Positions 23,701-34,400 of a stretch of 64,000 nucleotides of DNA are shown here, in pieces. A model generated the notes under the pieces. The model was not told where the DNA came from and did not search any database. It saw nothing but the letters and a program-made list of their open reading frames with translations. This DNA is from Synaphobranchus kaupii (Eukaryota > Chordata > Actinopteri > Anguilliformes > Synaphobranchidae). The stretch spans positions 40,408,498-40,472,497 of the forward strand of contig CM056387.1 in the NCBI GenBank assembly GCA_029718625.1, read 5' to 3'. Position numbers and translations under genes: made by a program. How positions within the stretch are numbered: the stretch's first letter is position 1; each line of letters opens with the position of its first letter.

Positions 23701-26700
23701 AGGCACAGGCAGCACCGGGTGTGCCCATCAGCTATATCTTTGGCTCCCCCACATTCCGTGCACAAGGCACTCATGCCTTAGCAAGATGAAGAGCACCCGA
23801 GGATGCACAACGTGGAGGGTGGTCTTGAGTAGGGGAAGCCGGGGCAGATAGTGTAGCGCACACGTTACTCTGCCACATAGACTAATCGATGTAGCTCCCC
23901 GCTCACCGATTGGGAAAGTCTTACTGGGGTGCAGTCGCAGCCACTACAGACTTAGAATCGATCACCGCAGATTGTACGAAACTAAATTTCACTGGGTTAC
24001 ACCCACGCCCGGGTTCGATTTGGAATCGGTGAAAATACATAAGGATACACACCTGTTCACCGCGTGTTCACTCCCCCTCACAGGTCCATCCTGATTGACG
24101 ACCCTAATGGTCGGAGGAACGAAATAGAACTAGGGCCGTGTCCTAATCACTGCACTATTGAGTATGCCAGTTGAGTACGCTTTTTAAAAAAAGCTGATAG
24201 ATGACAATTCTGAAAATTGAGTGTTCTTAATATCCCCAGATGATATACTTTTTCTGGGTTTTTGCTGATAATAATATGGAGGATATTTTTTGCATACTGC
24301 ATGTCACTAAACAGTATGCTAGTACAAAGTACATAGGATGCAGTAGATCGGGCTCTGATTTGGACACAGCCTAGATCTAATCTAAACACGTTCAGCATTC
24401 TTGATAATTGGCAGTCTGCTGCTCTGTTCCTCTCTGTGACTTTTAGATGGTGCTCAGGTCAGACTGGTCGGTGGGAGTGGCAACTGCTCTGGGAGAGTGG
24501 AGGTCTATCACAGTGGCCTTTGGGGGACCGTGTGTGATGATAACTGGGATATACAAGATGCTACAGTGGTGTGCAGAGAGCTGGGCTGCGGCTTGGCTGT
24601 GTCTGCTCCAGGAATTGTCCAGTTTGGCCAGGGAAATGACCCAATTTGGATGGATGATGTTCTTTGTACAGGCAGTGAACATTCTCTCACACAATGCTTG
24701 CACAGAGGGTATGGACAACATGACTGTAGTCATGCGGAGGATGCTGGTGTTGTCTGCTTAGGTAAGGGACATTAATTATGTCTTAGATTGCATTATTGTT
24801 CAAGTTAAGGTATCCGACTATGTGCACTTTAAAAAATATATAAATATTGCTCTAATTTTCCTTGTTTTCACTCCCAACAGTTCATCTTCAGAATGTCAGT
24901 TTGCCATCAGGTAAGGGGAGACTCTTTACTGACAAATAATTTAAGGATGCAGTCTCATGTCATCGTATAACAAATGATTATGACAGTAACCATGTTCTAT
25001 GAGTTCCGGATGACCATTGGGGTCGTTATTCAGGATGGACCTTCCAGGTGTCAGATAGATCGAGACTCTTATATCAACATATGTCATGGACATGACCTCC
25101 ACGTAGTGACATAATTCCTCCCAAAAAAGGGGGGCGCGTCAATGTGGAAATAGTCGCCCTTAAAGGGTCCAGAGTGACCATGATCCCTAATGGTCATCCG
25201 GAACTCATAAAACATGGTTACCGTCGTAAACGTTTGTTCTATTTCGTTCCTCCGACCATTAGGGTCGTCAATCAGGATGACTAATACCAACAATGACATG
25301 AGGGATCGTCATACCTTTAAGTGGAAGCCAAGGCTGCCGGCAGGATAGTTGCACCGACTCTTGAACCCGGCGCCACTTTGACATGATAGAACTTTGAGAA
25401 TGTGCAGGGGGACGCCCATGTCACCGCCTCACAAATCTCTTTAAGCGGTACGCCTTTCAGGGCTGCCCATGGTTTTATGGTTTGATGTGGAAAAAAGACA
25501 ACATTAAAACAGCAATAGCAATAATAATAGACATGAACTTAATAAGCATAGTGATAAAACATAGGCAATATAGTGTTCATTTTGACACAAACAAAAGGTA
25601 CAGATGTTCTTGTCAATTTTAGCTCAAAATGTAAATCGCCAGGAAAACACATTTCTTTGTGAAAGTATTTTTAAAATGCTACTACTACTTTATTTATTTA
25701 TTTGGATTCCCATTATATCTTGCATATGCATCGCTTCTCCTGGGGTCCACACAATTTATTACATAAAGACATTTGTTGATTACGGATGCTGTCTACTTCT
25801 GAAGCTGACACAAGTCCAAAGCAACATATACTCTACCTCAACTGATAACATTGGCCACGCTGAAAACTTTTTTTAAAATCCACCACAGAACATGTTATAA
25901 TGGGGGGAAGAGAATATTTAAAATAATGTATAAAGCAGGGGTACTCAACTCTGGTCCTGGAAGGCCGGTCGGCATGCTGGTTTTTGTTCCACCCACTTAA
26001 AATAGTTTTAGTTTTCTGACAGCTCTATAAACTACGCCGGTTCACTCCTGTACTTCAGTACGGTAAAATCTTTAGGACACGCTTGCAGTTTGTAGCCGGT
26101 GCTTATACAAATGTCAGATTGAGATATGATTGAGATAATTAAATAATTAAGAGCAGAAGGCGGCGCGAGATCTTGAAACAGATCGGCCCTTGCTGTTTAC
26201 CCCTGGTCTAAAGTTAAATAAACCATGTTAATGTGTTACATATGACGGGAAACAAATAGCGCAATGTGGGGTTACAGTCTGGAGACGTGCAATAAACAAT
26301 TATCTCCAAATAGATTTTACAGTGTGTGATATGTATCGGTAAGCTAGGCTAGGTTAATATTTATTTAGCAAGCTATTTACTGCTTATTTTATGTGTCGGT
26401 ATTGTCTCTATTGTCACTTGAGCCGAAAGAAATATTAATATTATTATATTTTTGACATGGGATATTATGTAAACTTTGAAAGAATGGAGAATACCAGGAT
26501 TAAATAAGCAAGAGAACCTCCAGGGCTTTGAAAATGGCTTTTCAGCAAGTCTGCGTGGTCTGTGTGAAACTTGCATTCAGCTCATAATCTTTCGCGCTCT
26601 TCTCTCCACTGAAAACAACAAAGGGCACATTTCCATTGCTTTTACCTTGTGCAAGACGTGGAGCACTTCAGTGCCTTGTGTGTGCAGCGAGTCACTGGGA

Positions 26701-27955
26701 CAATTTATAACACCAATAACATAATACGGCAGGTGCCCTAGGCCGAGGCACAGGCAGCACCGGGTGTGCCCATCAGCTATATCTTTGGCTCCCCCACATT
26801 CCGTGCACAAGGCACTCATGCCTTAGCAAGATGAAGAGCACCCGAGGATGCACAACGTGGCGGGTGGTCTTGAGTAGGGGAAGCCGGGGCAGATAGTGTA
26901 GCGCACACGTTACTCTGCCACATAAACTAATCGATGTAGCTCCCCGCTCACCGATTGGGAAAGTCTTACTGGGGTGCAGTCGCAGCCACTACAGACTTAG
27001 AATCGATCACCGCAGATTGTACGAAACTAAATTTCACTGGGTTACACCCACGCCCGGGTTCGATTTGGAATCGGTGAAAATACATAAGGATACACACCTG
27101 TTCACCGCGTGTTCACTCCCCCTCACAGGTCCATCCTGATTGACGACCCTAATGGTCGGAGGAACGAAATAGAACTAGGGCCGTGTCCTAATCACTGCAC
27201 TATTGAGTATGCCAGTTGAGTACGCTTTTTAAAAAAAGCTGATAGATGACAATTCTGGAAATTGAGTGTTCTTAATATCCCCAGATGATATACTTTTTCT
27301 GGGTTTTTGCTGATAATAATATGGAGGATATTTTTTGCATACTGCATGTCACTAAACAGTATGCTAGTACAAAGTACATAGGATGCAGTAGATCGGGCTC
27401 TGATTTGGACACAGCCTAGATCTAATCTAAACACGTTCAGCATTCTTGATAATTGGCAGTCTGCTGCTCTGTTCCTCTCTGTGACTTTTAGATGGTGCTC
27501 AGGTCAGACTGGTCGGTGGGAGTGGCAACTGCTCTGGGAGAGTGGAGGTCTATCACAGTGGCCTTTGGGGGACCGTGTGTGATGATGACTGGGATAAACA
27601 AGATGCTACAGTGGTGTGCAGAGAGCTGGGCTGCGGCTTGGCTGTGTCTGCTCCAAGAAATGCCCAGTTTGGCCAGGGAAATGACCCAATTTGGATGGAT
27701 GATGTTCTTTGTACAGGCAGTGAAGATTCTCTCACACAATGCTCGCACAGCGGGTATGGACAACATAACTGTCATCATGGGGAGGATGCTGGTGTTGTCT
27801 GCTTAGGTAAGGGACATTAATTATGTCTTAGATTGCATTATTGTTCAAGTTAAGGTATCCGACTATGTGCACTTTAAAAAATATATAAATATTGCTCTAA
27901 TTTTCCTTGTTTTCACTCCCAACAGTTCATCTTCAGAATGTCAGTTTGCCATCAG
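20718..27955 (+). CDS. Signal peptide plus two SRCR domains: 5' half of the receptor, or a separate SRCR protein
   Basis: Five exons (20718-20760, 24447-24761, 24881-24910, 27492-27806, 27926-27955), all ending in phase 1, join in frame to about 244 codons. The product starts [14 protein letters not shown], a short hydrophobic signal peptide. Two complete scavenger receptor cysteine-rich domains of about 105 residues follow, each with eight cysteines (the group B pattern of CD163 and DMBT1). A ten-residue linker [11 protein letters not shown] follows each. SRCR domains bind protein or polyanionic ligands outside the cell, often with calcium; the acidic residues in WMDDVLC and EDAGVVC fit that. 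What follows the last linker is open. The mucin exon at 31.45 kb can accept phase 1, giving an SRCR-bearing ADGRG7, while a short hydrophobic phase-1 exon at 31052 would give a small membrane protein. I prefer the first but only moderately. Confidence 0.7.
20990..21300 (-). repeat. LINE 3'-end fragment
   Basis: Strings such as GAACCGGCCTTTCAGCCTAC and GCGTGAAAACGGTTCTTCAG parallel the 3' portion of the LINE at 19.25-20.3 kb (same class, different copy). No reading frame survives. Confidence 0.5.
21637..21905 (+). repeat. Common teleost interspersed repeat (TTCAATTCAATTTTATTTG type)
   Basis: It begins with TTCAATTCAATTCAATTTTA, then TGTGTAGTGCCTTTTCACAG. It ends with the GGGAAGAAATCTCGGGAAGA and ACTTGGCTAGAGCG block that marks this widespread fish family. 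It lies in the intron after the signal-peptide exon. Confidence 0.75.
24447..24761 (+). CDS. SRCR domain exon 1 (group B)
   Basis: Acceptor TGACTTTTAG, donor GTAAGG, 315 nt, phase 1 in and out. It encodes [20 protein letters not shown], then [20 protein letters not shown] and CRELGC. After these come [32 protein letters not shown]. Eight cysteines and the GxWGTVCDDxW, CRxLGC and SLxxC hallmarks are all present, so the domain is complete. Compared with the second copy, all changes lie after the first third of the exon. Confidence 0.9.
   Translation: MVLRSDWSVGVATALGEWRSITVAFGGPCVMITGIYKMLQWCAESWAAAWLCLLQELSSLAREMTQFGWMMFFVQAVNILSHNACTEGMDNMTVVMRRMLVLSA
24881..24910 (+). CDS. Linker mini-exon 1 (10 codons)
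   Basis: Acceptor CTCCCAACAG, 30 nt, donor GTAAGG, phase 1 in and out, encoding HLQNVSLPS with split codons at both ends. NVS is an N-glycosylation sequon. Identical in both copies. Confidence 0.65.
27492..27806 (+). CDS. SRCR domain exon 2 (group B)
   Basis: Acceptor TGACTTTTAG, donor GTAAGG, 315 nt, phase 1 in and out. All eight cysteines are kept. Relative to exon 1 there are 12 base differences in 11 codons, all changing the residue: N to D and I to K (DDDWDKQ), G to R, I to N, V to A (PRNAQ), H to D (SEDSL), L to S and R to S (CSHSGYG), D to N, S to H and A to G (HNCHHGED). Confidence 0.9.
   Translation: MVLRSDWSVGVATALGEWRSITVAFGGPCVMMTGINKMLQWCAESWAAAWLCLLQEMPSLAREMTQFGWMMFFVQAVKILSHNARTAGMDNITVIMGRMLVLSA
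27926..27955 (+). CDS. Linker mini-exon 2 (10 codons)
   Basis: Exact copy of 24881-24910 with the same acceptor, donor and phase. It is the last phase-1 donor before the mucin exon. Confidence 0.65.
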
Positions 27956-28528
27956 GTAAGGGGAGACTCTTTACTGACAAATAATTTAAGGATGCAGTCT
28001 CATGTCATCGTATAACAAATGATTATGACAGTAACCATGTTCTATGAGTTCCGGATGACCATTGGGGTCGTTATTCAGGATGGACCTTCCAGGTGTCAGA
28101 TAGATCGAGACTCTTATATCAACATATGTCATGGACATGACCTCCACGTAGTGACATAATTCCTCCCAAAAAAGGGGGGCGCGTCAATGTGGAAATAGTC
28201 GCCCTTAAAGGGTCCAGAGTGACCATGATCCCTAATGGTCTTCCGGAACTCCTAATGGTCATCCGGAAATGGTCATCCGGAACCGTCGTAAACGTTTGTT
28301 CTATTTCGTTCCTCCGACCATTAGGGTCGTCAATCAGGATGACTAATACCAACAATGACATGAGGGATCGTCATACCTTTAAGTGGATGCCAAGGCTGCC
28401 GGCAGGATAGTTGCACCGACTCTTGAACCCGGCGCCACTTTGACATGATAGAACTTTGAGAATGTGCAGGGGGACGCCCATGTCACCGCCTCACAAATCT
28501 CTTTAAGCGGTACGCCTTTCAGGGCTGC

Positions 28529-29786
28529 CCATGGTTTTATGGTTTGATGTGGAAAAAAGACAACATTAAAACAGGAATAGCAATAATAATAGACATGAAC
28601 TTAATAAGCATAGTGATAAAACATAGGCAATATAGTGTTCATTTTGACACAAACAAAAGGTACAGATGTTCTTGTCAATTTTAGCGCAAAATGTAAATCG
28701 CCAGGAAAACACATTTCTTTGTGAAAGTATTTTTAAAATGCTACTACTACTTTATTTATTTGGATTCCCATTATATCTTGCATATGCATCGCTTCTCCTG
28801 GGGTCCACACAATTTATTACATAAAGACATTTGTTGATTACGGATGCTGTCTACTTCTGAAGCTGACACAAGTCCAAAGCAACATATACTCTACCTCAAC
28901 TGATAACATTGGCCACGCTGAAAACCTTTTTTTAAATCCACCACAGAACATGTTATAATGGGGGGAAGAGAATATTTAAAATAATGTATAAAGCAGGGGT
29001 ACTCAACTCTGGTCCTGGAAGGCCGGTCGGCATGCTGGTTTTTGTTCCACCCACTTAAAATAGTTTTCGTTTTCTGACAGCTCTATAAACTACGCCGGTT
29101 CACTCCTGTACTTTAGTACGGTAAAATCTTTAGGACACGCTTGCAGTTTGTAGCCGGTGCTTATACAAATGTCAGATTGAGATATGATTGAGATAATTAA
29201 ATAATTAAGAGCAGAAGGCGGCGCGAGATCTTGAAACAGATCGGCCCTTGCTGTTTACCCCTGGTCTAAAGTTAAATAAATCATGTTAATGTGTTACATA
29301 TGACGGGAAACAAATAGCGCAATGTGGGGTTACAGTCTGAGACGTGCAATAAACAATTATCTCCAAATAGATTTTACAGTGTGTGATATGTATCGGTAAG
29401 CTAGGCTAGGTTAATATTTATTTAGCAAGCTATTTACTGCTTATTTTATGTGTCGGTATTGTCTCTATTGTCACTTGAGCCGAAATAAATATTAATATTA
29501 TTATATTTTTGACATGGGATGTTATGTAAACTTTGAAAGAATGGAGAATACCAGGATTAAATAAGCAAGAGAACCTCCAGGGCTTTGAAAATGGCTTTTC
29601 AGCAAGTCTGCGTGGTCTGTGTGAAACTTGCATTCAGCTCATAATCTTTCGCGCTCTTCTCTCCACTGAAAACAACAAAGGGCACATTTCCATTGCTTTG
29701 ACCTTGTGCAAGACGTGGAGCACTTCAGTGCCTTGTGTGTGCAGCGAGCCACTGGGACAATTTATAACACCAATAACATAATACGG
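28529..29786 (+). repeat. Tandem segmental duplication, copy C, truncated (1258 bp)
   Basis: It matches the first 1.26 kb of copies A and B, ending at ATAACATAATACGG. It stops before the inverted repeat, so it contains no SRCR exon. The junction into unique sequence (TCAAGTTACTTCTTC) is abrupt. Confidence 0.93.
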
Positions 29787-30885
29787 TCAAGTTACTTCTT
29801 CTTTTTAAAGCCCAAAATCGATCAGCACCTGAATACCTTTACAGTCTTTCACTTTATTATCAGCCAATCAGAACTCTGCGATCTGCTTAAAGCAAAGCCC
29901 TCGTGAGTTCCAACGGTGAACTGTACGAAACGGTGAACCGTCTGCCTTTCCAACAAAACTACGGAATAATTTACGGTGAAAATATTAGAAAATATTAGCT
30001 TCATCCATCGCTAATTTTAAGTCTCAGTTTAACACGAAACTGTTTAAGATTCCTTTAATGGAATTATTTACCCTCTCTGTCTGTTTACGTTCACTTGATT
30101 TTGCATGCAATTCTACCCGTATTCATTATGCAATGTTATTTTCTTTTTCGCTGGGGAAGGGACTTGAGCTGTGTTTCCTTGTATAAAAATGTCTCTGTAA
30201 ATAGGTTATTGTTATTACTGGCAATGAAGGTTTATGGTGATGGCATATCGGCCGGAAATGCAGATAAGGACAATATTCAATATAGTGTTTACCCAGAGCA
30301 CCTTGCAATACAACAGGTTATACAATAAGGTTAGATGAACACCAACATAGGTACAGAGCTTATTGTAAGAATTAGAATAAAATTATTTTTATAATAATCA
30401 ATTGTCATGTGTCATACTAGAAGAGAACCCTTAACCCAAGCCTGTAGGATATGAGCTATAGGCTAACACTGATTATAAAAAGGCACCAGTTGTAAAGGAG
30501 TCAGCAGTTGTGTTCTCTCAGAATAAGGGCTAGCATTGCTGGATACATAAAGCCAACTATGCCATATCCACTCTGAGAAAAATTGGGACCGTAAGAATTT
30601 TTCTTAAAAAACCCCCAAAAACGAGCTAATACCAGTCGCCCTCTGGTGGCAGAGACACGCAACAGCTCTCTAAGGAACACAGTAATACAGGAGGAGACTT
30701 TCATACCTTCCGTAAACCCCCAGCCGGACTAACACTGGCTGTTTCCTTTTTGTCGTATTAAACACTATTAAGAAGGATAATTTAATATCAGATTGATAAA
30801 CCGCCACCCTCTACAGGAAATGTGTGGGCAATCTCAGGCAGGCTCCCAGGGTTCACTGCTATGAGGGTCTCTATGATGTTATATC
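29787..30885. other. No gene recognised between the duplication and the receptor exons
   Basis: I searched for further SRCR, linker or polyadenylation evidence and saw none. Open frames here are short and unsupported. Confidence 0.45.
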
Positions 30886-30886
30886 A

Positions 30887-31045
30887 TAGGCCGTGACCGA
30901 ATCTGACCCCTGTTCCCTGCCCCCTGTCCAGACCCCTGTCTACTATGTGCCCGTCCTCTCACTTTGCCAGCAGTGTGCGAAAGAAATCCCGCAAAACTCT
31001 TTCCAAACTAGTGAGGAAGTAGTTCGTAATATATATATTTTATTA
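30887..31045 (+). mobile_element. Half-copy of a MITE also present at 38.18 kb
   Basis: It begins GGCCGTGACCGAATCTGACC and runs to CTAGTGAGGAAGTAGTTCGT, matching the left half of the element at 38183-38647. The right half and terminal repeat are missing. Confidence 0.7.
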
Positions 31046-31051
31046 TTTATT

Positions 31052-31123
31052 TTAGTTTTATTAGGGGCCGCGGTTGGCGTAGCGGTCTATTATGTATACT
31101 ATAATAAAGAAAAAGCATTATAA
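31052..31123 (+). CDS. Candidate alternative terminal exon with a membrane segment
   Basis: After an AT-rich acceptor (TTATTTATTTTAG) an open stretch reads V-LLGAAVGVAVYYVYY-NKEKAL and stops at 31121-31123. Its phase (1) equals the linker exon donor phase. Splicing there would give a signal-anchored protein with an extracellular SRCR part, one roughly 16-18-residue hydrophobic span and a basic tail. The span is short, and the upstream MITE extends nearly to the acceptor, so this may be chance. An alternative reading is an N-terminal anchor of an ADGRG7 form, since mammalian ADGRG7 starts with a hydrophobic segment. Confidence 0.28.
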   Translation, partial: LVLLGAAVGVAVYYVYYNKEKAL

Positions 31124-31452
31124 AAACGGGACTGGTTATTTTCAAAATATATGACTTGATTTAACTTCATTCATCCCACAGTGGTGATTGTCTCTGTTCC
31201 CTTTTTCATTAGGGCCTATATTAAAATATAACTTGTATTAAAATAATTAATAACAAACTATTAGTATGTTGAAAAACATTAATATGTGGCGATATTATGC
31301 AGATATTGTGCATATACAATGTATTTCTATGAGATTGTGCATGCGGATTCCCAGAAAATTCTGCCTAGAGCGGAAAAATTCACTCCACGTCCGCGAGCCG
31401 TCCGCCCGCCAGCCGTGCGCACGGCCGGTGAGAACCGCGGTCCTTTGTTAAC

Positions 31453-34400
31453 ATGGAAACTCCAAATACCACTATCCCAGCAATCCCAACCACAGCTACC
31501 CCAGAAACCCCAAATACCACTATCCCAGCAATCCCAACCACAACTACCCCAGAAACCCCAAATATCACTATCCCAGCAATCCCAACCACAGCTACCCCAG
31601 AAACCCCAAATACCACTATCCCAGCAATCCCAACCACAGCTACCCCAGAAACCCCAAATACCACTATCCCAGCAATCCCAACCACAACTACCCCAGAAAC
31701 CCCAAATACCACTATCCCAGCAATCCCAACCACAGCTACCCCAGAAACCCCAAATACCACTATCCCAGCAATCCCAACCACAGCTACCCCAGAAACCCCA
31801 AATATCACTATCCCAGCAATCCCAACCACAGCTACCCCAGAAACCCCAAATACCACTATCCCAGCAATCCCAACCACAGCTACCCCAGAAACCCCAAATA
31901 CCACTATCCCAGCAATCCCAACCACAGCTACCCCAGAAACCCCAAATACCACTATCCCAGCAATCCCAACCACAGCTACCCCAGAAACCCCAAATACCAC
32001 TATCCCAGCAATCCCAACCACAGCTACCCCAGAAACCCCAAATACCACTATCCCAGCAATCCCAACCACCGCTACCCCAGAAACCCCAAATACCACTATC
32101 CCAGCAATCCCAACCACAGCTACCCCAGAAACCCCAAATACCATTATCCCAGAAATCCCAACCACAGCTATCCCAGAAACCCCAAATACCACTATCCCAG
32201 CAATCCCAACCAGAGCTACCCCAGAAACCCCAAATACCACTATCCCAGCAATCCCAACCACAGCTACCCCAGAAACCCCAAATACCACTATCCCAGCAAT
32301 CCCAACCACCGCTACCCCAGAAACCCCAAATACCACTATCCCAGCAATCCCAACCACAGCTACCCCAGAAACCCCAAATACCACTATCCCAGCAATCCCA
32401 ACCACAACTACCCCAGAAACCCCAAATATCACTATCCCAGCAATCCCAACCACAGCTACCCCAGAAACCCCAAATACCACTATCCCAGCAATCCCAACCA
32501 CAGCTACCCCAGAAACCCCAAATACCACTATCCCAGCAATCCCAACCACAACTACCCCAGAAACCCCAAATACCACTATCCCAGCAATCCCAACCACAGC
32601 TACCCCAGAAACCCCAAATACCACTATCCCAGCAATCCCAACCACAGCTACCCCAGAAACCCCAAATATCACTATCCCAGCAATCCCAACCACAGCTACC
32701 CCAGAAACCCCAAATACCACTATCCCAGCAATCCCAACCACAGCTACCCCAGAAACCCCAAATACCACTATCCCAGCAATCCCAACCACAGCTACCCCAG
32801 AAACCCCAAATACCACTATCCCAGCAATCCCAACCACAGCTACCCCAGAAACCCCAAATACCACTATCCCAGCAATCCCAACCACAGCTACCCCAGAAAC
32901 CCCAAATACCACTATCCCAGCAATCCCAACCACCGCTACCCCAGAAACCCCAAATACCACTATCCCAGCAATCCCAACCACAGCTACCCCAGAAACCCCA
33001 AATACCATTATCCCAGAAATCCCAACCACAGCTATCCCAGAAACCCCAAATACCACTATCCCAGCAATCCCAACCAGAGCTACCCCAGAAACCCCAAATA
33101 CCACTATCCCAGCAATCCCAACCACAGCTACCCCAGAAACCCCAAATACCACTATCCCAGCAATCCCAACCACCGCTACCCCAGAAACCCCAAATACCAC
33201 TATCCCAGCAATCCCAACCACAGCTACCCCAGAAACCCCAAATACCACTATCCCAGCAATCCCAACCACAGCTACCCCAGAAACCCCAAATACCACTATC
33301 CCAGCAATCCCAACCACCGCTACCCCAGAAACCCCAAATACCACTATCCCAGCAATCCCAACCACAGCTACCCCAGAAACCCCAAATACCATTATCCCAG
33401 AAATCCCAACCACAGCTATCCCAGAAACCCCAAATACCACTATCCCAGCAATCCCAACCAGAGCTACCCCAGAAACCCCAAATACCACTATCCCAGCAAT
33501 CCCAACCACAGCTACCCCAGAAACCCCAAATACCACTATCCCAGCAATCCCAACCACCGCTACCCCAGAAACCCCAAATACCACTATCCCAGCAATCCCA
33601 ACCACAGCTACCCCAGAAACCCCAAATACCACTATCCCAGCAATCCCAACCACAGCTACCCCAGAAACCCCAAATACCACTATCCCAGCAATCCTTACCA
33701 CAGCTACCCCAGAAACCCCAAATACCACTATCCCAGCAATCCCAACCACAGCTACCCCAGAAACCCCAAATACCACTATCCCAGCAATCCCAACACCGCT
33801 ACCCCAGAAACCCCAAATACCACTATCCCAGCAATCCCAACCACCGCTACCCCAGAAACCCCAAATACCACTATCCCAGCAATCCCAACCACAGCTACCC
33901 CAGAAACCCCAAATACCACTATCCCAGCAATCCCAACCACCGCTACCCCCAGAAACCCCAAATACCACTATCCCAGCAATCCCAACCACAGCTACCCCAG
34001 AAACCCCAAATACCACTATCCCAGCAATCCCAACCACAGCTACCCCAGAAACCCCAAATACCACTATCCCAGCAATCCCAACCACAGCTACCCCAGAAAC
34101 CCCAAATACCACTATCCCAGCAATCCCAACCACAGCTACCCCAGAAACCCCAAATACCACTATCCCAGCAATCCCAACCACCGCTACCCCAGAAACCCCA
34201 AATACCACTATCCCAGCAATCCCAACCACCGCTACCCCAGAAACCCCAAATACCACTATCCCAGAAATCCCAACCACAGCTACCCCAGAAACCCCAAATA
34301 CCACTATCCCAGCAATCCCAACCACAGCTACCCCAGAAACCCCAAATACCACTATCCCAGAAATCCCAACCACAGCTACCCCAGAAACCCCAAATACCAC

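Larger units (their letters stand above)
24088..25278. repeat. 43-bp perfect inverted repeat bracketing SRCR cassette A
   Basis: The left arm 24088-24130 (ATCCTGATTGACGACCCTAA...) is the exact reverse complement of 25236-25278 (...TTAGGGTCGTCAATCAGGAT). A second, nested inverted match (GAGTTCCGGATGACCATT at about 25009 against AATGGTCATCCGGAACTC at about 25191) lies inside. Confidence 0.9.
22423..25466 (+). repeat. Tandem segmental duplication, copy A (3044 bp)
   Basis: It starts at CCATGGTTTTATGGTTTGAT and ends just before the same string recurs at 25467. It contains, in order, an AT-rich 2-kb stretch with TACTCAACTCTGGTCCTGGA-type repeat sequence, a 43-bp inverted repeat, a MITE, the SRCR exon, the linker exon and the second arm of the inverted repeat. 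By eye it differs from copy B at roughly one base in 200 outside the SRCR exon. Confidence 0.95.
27133..28340. repeat. 43-bp perfect inverted repeat bracketing SRCR cassette B
   Basis: Arms 27133-27175 and 28298-28340 are exact reverse complements, as in copy A, and enclose the MITE, SRCR exon 2 and linker exon 2. Confidence 0.9.
25467..28528 (+). repeat. Tandem segmental duplication, copy B (3062 bp)
   Basis: Same order as copy A. The only sizeable change is near 28240-28290, where AATGGTCATCCGGAA-type words are reiterated. The 43-bp inverted arms are at 27133-27175 and 28298-28340. Confidence 0.95.

Noticed and set aside
23328..29781. Repeated small frames (67, 80, 82, 83 codons) recurring in each 3-kb unit
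   Set aside because: They recur because the DNA is duplicated. They lie in intronic or repeat sequence without homology.
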